Shown here piece after piece: positions 23,430 through 25,507 of a stretch of DNA of 25,507 nucleotides (position 1 is its first letter; every line of letters starts with the position of its first letter). The DNA is from JAHEME01 sp034435035 (GTDB taxonomy: Bacteria; Chloroflexota; Anaerolineae; Aggregatilineales; UBA3940): assembly GCA_034435035.1 (NCBI GenBank), contig DAOTXW010000107.1:1-25507 (forward strand). Direction: 5' to 3'. The notes beneath the pieces are model-generated. The model had not been told where the DNA came from and made no database searches. It worked only from the letters and a program-made list of their open reading frames with translations. The translations under genes were made by a program, and so were the position numbers.

Positions 23430-25223
23430 TCAGCGCTCCGGTGCGCCGGCCAGGATCCAGGCGATCACGCGCTCCAGCTCGTCATCGGTGAGCTGCGCGA
23501 AGTGCCCCTCGCGCTGAATCTGAACCAGCCGGCTGCCGTCAGCGTCGCCGGGCACGATGACCGGGCCGCTCTCTCCGCCTGCCAGGGCGGCGGCGAACGT
23601 CTCCAGCACCAGGCCGCCGGTCGCCACGCCGGCGCTGTGGCAGGACGCGCATTTCTGGCCGAAGATCGCGCCGATCTCGCCGTCCCAGGTCGGGTCGCCT
23701 GCCGGTTCCGGCGCGGCAGTCGGCCCGGCGCCCGGCTCGTCGGTCGCGGCGGGTTCTTGCTCGCCGGCCTCAGCGGTCTGCTCCGGCGCGGGCTCCGGCT
23801 GCTGCCGGGCGATCAGCTCGCTCAGGCCGGGGGCGTCCAGCCCGGCGAACTCCCAGGCGGTGCCGTGGCAGGCCGAATTGGAGCAGAAGGACGTGTTATC
23901 CGTGCCGCCGGGGTTGGTCACCGTGTGGCAGGCCTGGCAGCTGCTGTCGAAGGCATCGCGGTGCATGGCGATCCACAGCGTGCTGAAGTGCGATTCGGGC
24001 TGCACGCCGGTCGCCAGCGGCAGCGTCGGCTCGATGGCGCCCGCCTCGGCCACCTGCGGGATGGAGTGGCACAGGTTGCACTCCAGCCGCACGACCTCGC
24101 CGGCGTCGTTGGCATGCTGGCCGTCATGGCAGCGGAAGCAGCCCGGCCAATCCCGGTGCCCCAGATTGTTGGGGTGCGTGTACCAGTCCACCTTCAGCTC
24201 GCGGAACACCGATTGATCGTAGATGGTGACCAGCAGCTCGACGGCGGCCTGGATGTCGGGCCGGTACTGCCGGTAGACCTCCGGGTACTCATCGGCGTAG
24301 TCCTGCATCAGGCCGCGGATGGCCGCGCGGGCCTCGTCGTCGGTCTCATACTCCGCGCTGAGGACCTCGACCGCCCGCGCCCGGATGAACGGGATCTCCC
24401 GGTTGATCTGCCCGCGCGACAGCGCCCCATCCACCGCCCGTTCCGGCGTCAGGATGTTGTGGGTGATGCGGTTGTGGCAGGTCATGCAGTCGATGCGCTC
24501 CTGCGGCATCGCCTCCAGCTCGGCGCGCGTCATCTCCGAATCGAGCGCCAGGTAGACATCCTCCGTGCCGTCGGGCTTGACGACGCGGATGTAGGGGATG
24601 TCCTGCTGCAGGCGGTCGGTGGCGACGAAGTAGACCTCGTTCTCGACGTGCCAGTGGATGCCGCGCCCCAGCCCCTGCCGGCTGGAGCCGCCGCCGGTGC
24701 GCAGGGCCAGGTAGATCGTGTACCAGGAGTTCTCCTCATCGTCGCGGAAGTGGACGATCTGGCGCAGCGAGTCATCGGAGAACTTGGCCGGGTAGTGGCA
24801 GCGCTCGCAGGTCTGGCTGGCAGGGCGCATCTCGCCGGCGTAGATCGGCAGCTCGTAGGAGCGAAAGGCCAGATACACGATGTGCTTAACGTCGCCGGCC
24901 TTGCGGGTGATGCGGGTGGCGATGAAGCCCTTGCCGATGTGGCAGTCCACGCAGTCCACGCGGGCGTGCGGCGACACCTGGTAGGCGGCGTACTCCGGCG
25001 GCATCGTGTGGCACGATTCGCCGCAGAAAGCCGGCGAGTTGGTGTACTCCCAGGCGAACGCGCCGCCGGTGAGCATGAGCAGGCTCACCAGCCCCAGCAC
25101 GCCGTAGGGCAGCAGGCGCTCCCAGCGCGGGGCCGCCGGGGAAGGGAAGAAGAACCGGTGCAGCCGCGCCCGCAGGGTCAGGCGTCCTTCGCGTTCTTCA
25201 GGTTCGGGGGGGGTATCGGCCAT
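23430..25223 (-). CDS. NapC/NirT-like membrane cytochrome, nine haem motifs, fused class-I cyt c
   Basis: 597 aa. A charged cytoplasmic N-terminus, one membrane helix (~38-60), then a periplasmic multihaem domain. Nine haem-attachment motifs occur in order: CGESCH (CX3CH, residues 67-72), CVDCH, CERCH, CMTCH, CFRCH, CNLCH, CQACH, CSNSACH (CX4CH) and a final CASCH. The start (FCGESCHTMPPEYAAY, SPHARVDCVDCHIGKG) matches the NapC/NirT group of quinol-oxidising cytochromes. A Pro/Glu/Ala linker (~470-515) leads to a ~80-residue class-I cytochrome c-like domain (CASCHSAG, GPVIVPGDADGSRLV, VIAWILAGAPE). The likely role is quinol oxidation and transfer to a soluble acceptor; the partner is unknown. 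SD GAGGAG precedes ATG 25223. Separate transcript from the octahaem unit. Confidence 0.9.
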   Translation of the reverse strand: MADTPPEPEEREGRLTLRARLHRFFFPSPAAPRWERLLPYGVLGLVSLLMLTGGAFAWEYTNSPAFCGESCHTMPPEYAAYQVSPHARVDCVDCHIGKGFIATRITRKAGDVKHIVYLAFRSYELPIYAGEMRPASQTCERCHYPAKFSDDSLRQIVHFRDDEENSWYTIYLALRTGGGSSRQGLGRGIHWHVENEVYFVATDRLQQDIPYIRVVKPDGTEDVYLALDSEMTRAELEAMPQERIDCMTCHNRITHNILTPERAVDGALSRGQINREIPFIRARAVEVLSAEYETDDEARAAIRGLMQDYADEYPEVYRQYRPDIQAAVELLVTIYDQSVFRELKVDWYTHPNNLGHRDWPGCFRCHDGQHANDAGEVVRLECNLCHSIPQVAEAGAIEPTLPLATGVQPESHFSTLWIAMHRDAFDSSCQACHTVTNPGGTDNTSFCSNSACHGTAWEFAGLDAPGLSELIARQQPEPAPEQTAEAGEQEPAATDEPGAGPTAAPEPAGDPTWDGEIGAIFGQKCASCHSAGVATGGLVLETFAAALAGGESGPVIVPGDADGSRLVQIQREGHFAQLTDDELERVIAWILAGAPER

Positions 25224-25264
25224 CGGATCTCCTCAGGGTGCAGCCGGTCGTGTCGCCGACCAGT

Positions 25265-25294
25265 ATGGTATGCCAGGCCGCCCGCGCCGATCAA
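25265..25294 (-). promoter_or_regulatory. Candidate promoter of nonahaem cytochrome gene
   Basis: Read on the - strand: TTGATC (25289-25294), 18-bp spacer, TACCAT (25265-25270), each 4 of 6 to consensus, about 42 bp before the start codon. A CATAAT further upstream (near 25323-25328) is an alternative -10. Confidence 0.3.
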
Positions 25295-25360
25295 TGCCGG
25301 GCAGGCGGTGCATCGGTCAGTCAATTATGACCCAAAAACTCCGGCATGAACAGGGTGGAA

Positions 25361-25384
25361 ATGTCATGATCCCGCCCATGACAT
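25361..25384. promoter_or_regulatory. 24-bp perfect dyad, candidate operator
   Basis: ATGTCATG (25361-25368) and CATGACAT (25377-25384) flank 8 bp in the 211-bp gap between the divergent nonahaem and lipoprotein genes. This is a typical geometry for a dimeric regulator. One arm contains AAATGTCA (25359-25366), also found upstream of the octahaem gene. Confidence 0.45.
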
Positions 25385-25422
25385 CGGCGGGGCCGGCCCT
25401 CGCCGGGCGCGGCGAAGCGTGC

Positions 25423-25428
25423 TACAGT
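25423..25428 (+). promoter_or_regulatory. -10 element placed for a leaderless transcript
   Basis: TACAGT ends 6 nt before the lipoprotein ATG (25435), so transcription would start at or next to the start codon. The -35 region is poor. Confidence 0.3.
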
Positions 25429-25434
25429 GGAGGC

Positions 25435-25507
25435 ATGATCCGCCGCACCGCTGCTTACCCGATGATCGCCGCCGCCTGCCTGGCGGCCTGCGCCCCCGCG
25501 CCGGCGC
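25435..25507 (+). CDS. N-terminus of a predicted lipoprotein, 3' end outside window
   Basis: Only 24 residues are visible: MIRRTAAYPMIAAACLAACA and onward. There is a basic start, a short hydrophobic stretch and a lipobox LAAC followed by Ala/Pro, so it is probably a lipoprotein cleaved by signal peptidase II. GGAGG (25429-25433) lies only 1 nt before the ATG, too close for normal use, which fits leaderless translation or a start further on. Function cannot be inferred. Divergent from the nonahaem gene. Confidence 0.6.
   Translation, partial: MIRRTAAYPMIAAACLAACAPAPA

Noticed and set aside
20104..25223. Alternative complex III (Act operon).
   Set aside because: The fused Fe-S/molybdopterin-like ActB, and ActD, ActE and ActF partners, are absent; only a generic NrfD/Fe-S/cytochrome set is present.
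1..25507. CRISPR arrays, insertion sequences, tRNA or rRNA genes.
   Set aside because: I saw no regularly spaced repeats, transposase motifs, terminal inverted repeats flanking a transposase gene, or tRNA/rRNA-like sequence by eye; a dedicated search was not possible.

Overview
This 25.5-kb window is GC-rich bacterial chromosome, densely coded, with short intergenic gaps. The best guess for the organism is a Chloroflexota (Anaerolineae-like) bacterium. The basis is a very long multi-GAF histidine kinase, a Tat-exported L,D-transpeptidase with SH3-like N-terminal sequence, and membrane-bound multihaem cytochrome / Fe-S / NrfD modules. This is inferred from gene content and style only; there is no rRNA or other marker gene here.

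Layout. (1) 1-1170, + strand: 3' part of an M28 zinc peptidase with a C-terminal FnIII-like domain. (2) 1177-3946, + strand: a pantothenate operon, promoter - long leader - panB - Phd/YefM antitoxin - VapC-like PIN toxin - panE. The toxin-antitoxin pair sits between the two pantothenate genes, and the toxin has a one-base frameshift that removes its last catalytic acid. (3) 3954-4823, - strand: a DegV/FakB-like fatty-acid-binding protein, convergent with panE. (4) 4997-15572, + strand: a signalling locus with a receiver plus degenerate-GGDEF regulator, a 2962-residue histidine kinase with about 13 GAF and 3 PAS-like domains, and a receiver protein. Both regulators carry a Pro/Ala-rich tail. 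(5) 15714-16898, + strand: Tat-dependent L,D-transpeptidase with its own promoter. (6) 16975-19899, - strand: a second two-component operon (Cache-like/HAMP kinase and two stand-alone receivers) closed by a terminator. (7) 20104-25223, - strand: a respiratory electron-transfer block in two transcription units. One is a NapC/NirT-like cytochrome with nine haem motifs fused to a class-I cytochrome c domain. The other is an octahaem cytochrome c, a Tat-exported protein with four [4Fe-4S] sites, and an NrfD-type quinone-interacting membrane subunit. (8) 25435-end, + strand: the start of a lipoprotein gene, possibly on a leaderless transcript.

Working picture. The haem/Fe-S/NrfD block looks like a menaquinol-linked electron conduit to or from the periplasm, in the general class of Hmc, Dsr(M)JOP and Cbc complexes. 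No catalytic subunit is present in the window. The two signalling systems are separate transcription units; their inputs and targets cannot be read from the sequence. The items most worth a second look are the frameshifted toxin whose original stop overlaps the panE start, the giant kinase (two of its GAF domains carry an NKxnFx3D motif), the nonahaem fusion cytochrome, and a sequence motif shared by the upstream regions of the two cytochrome units.
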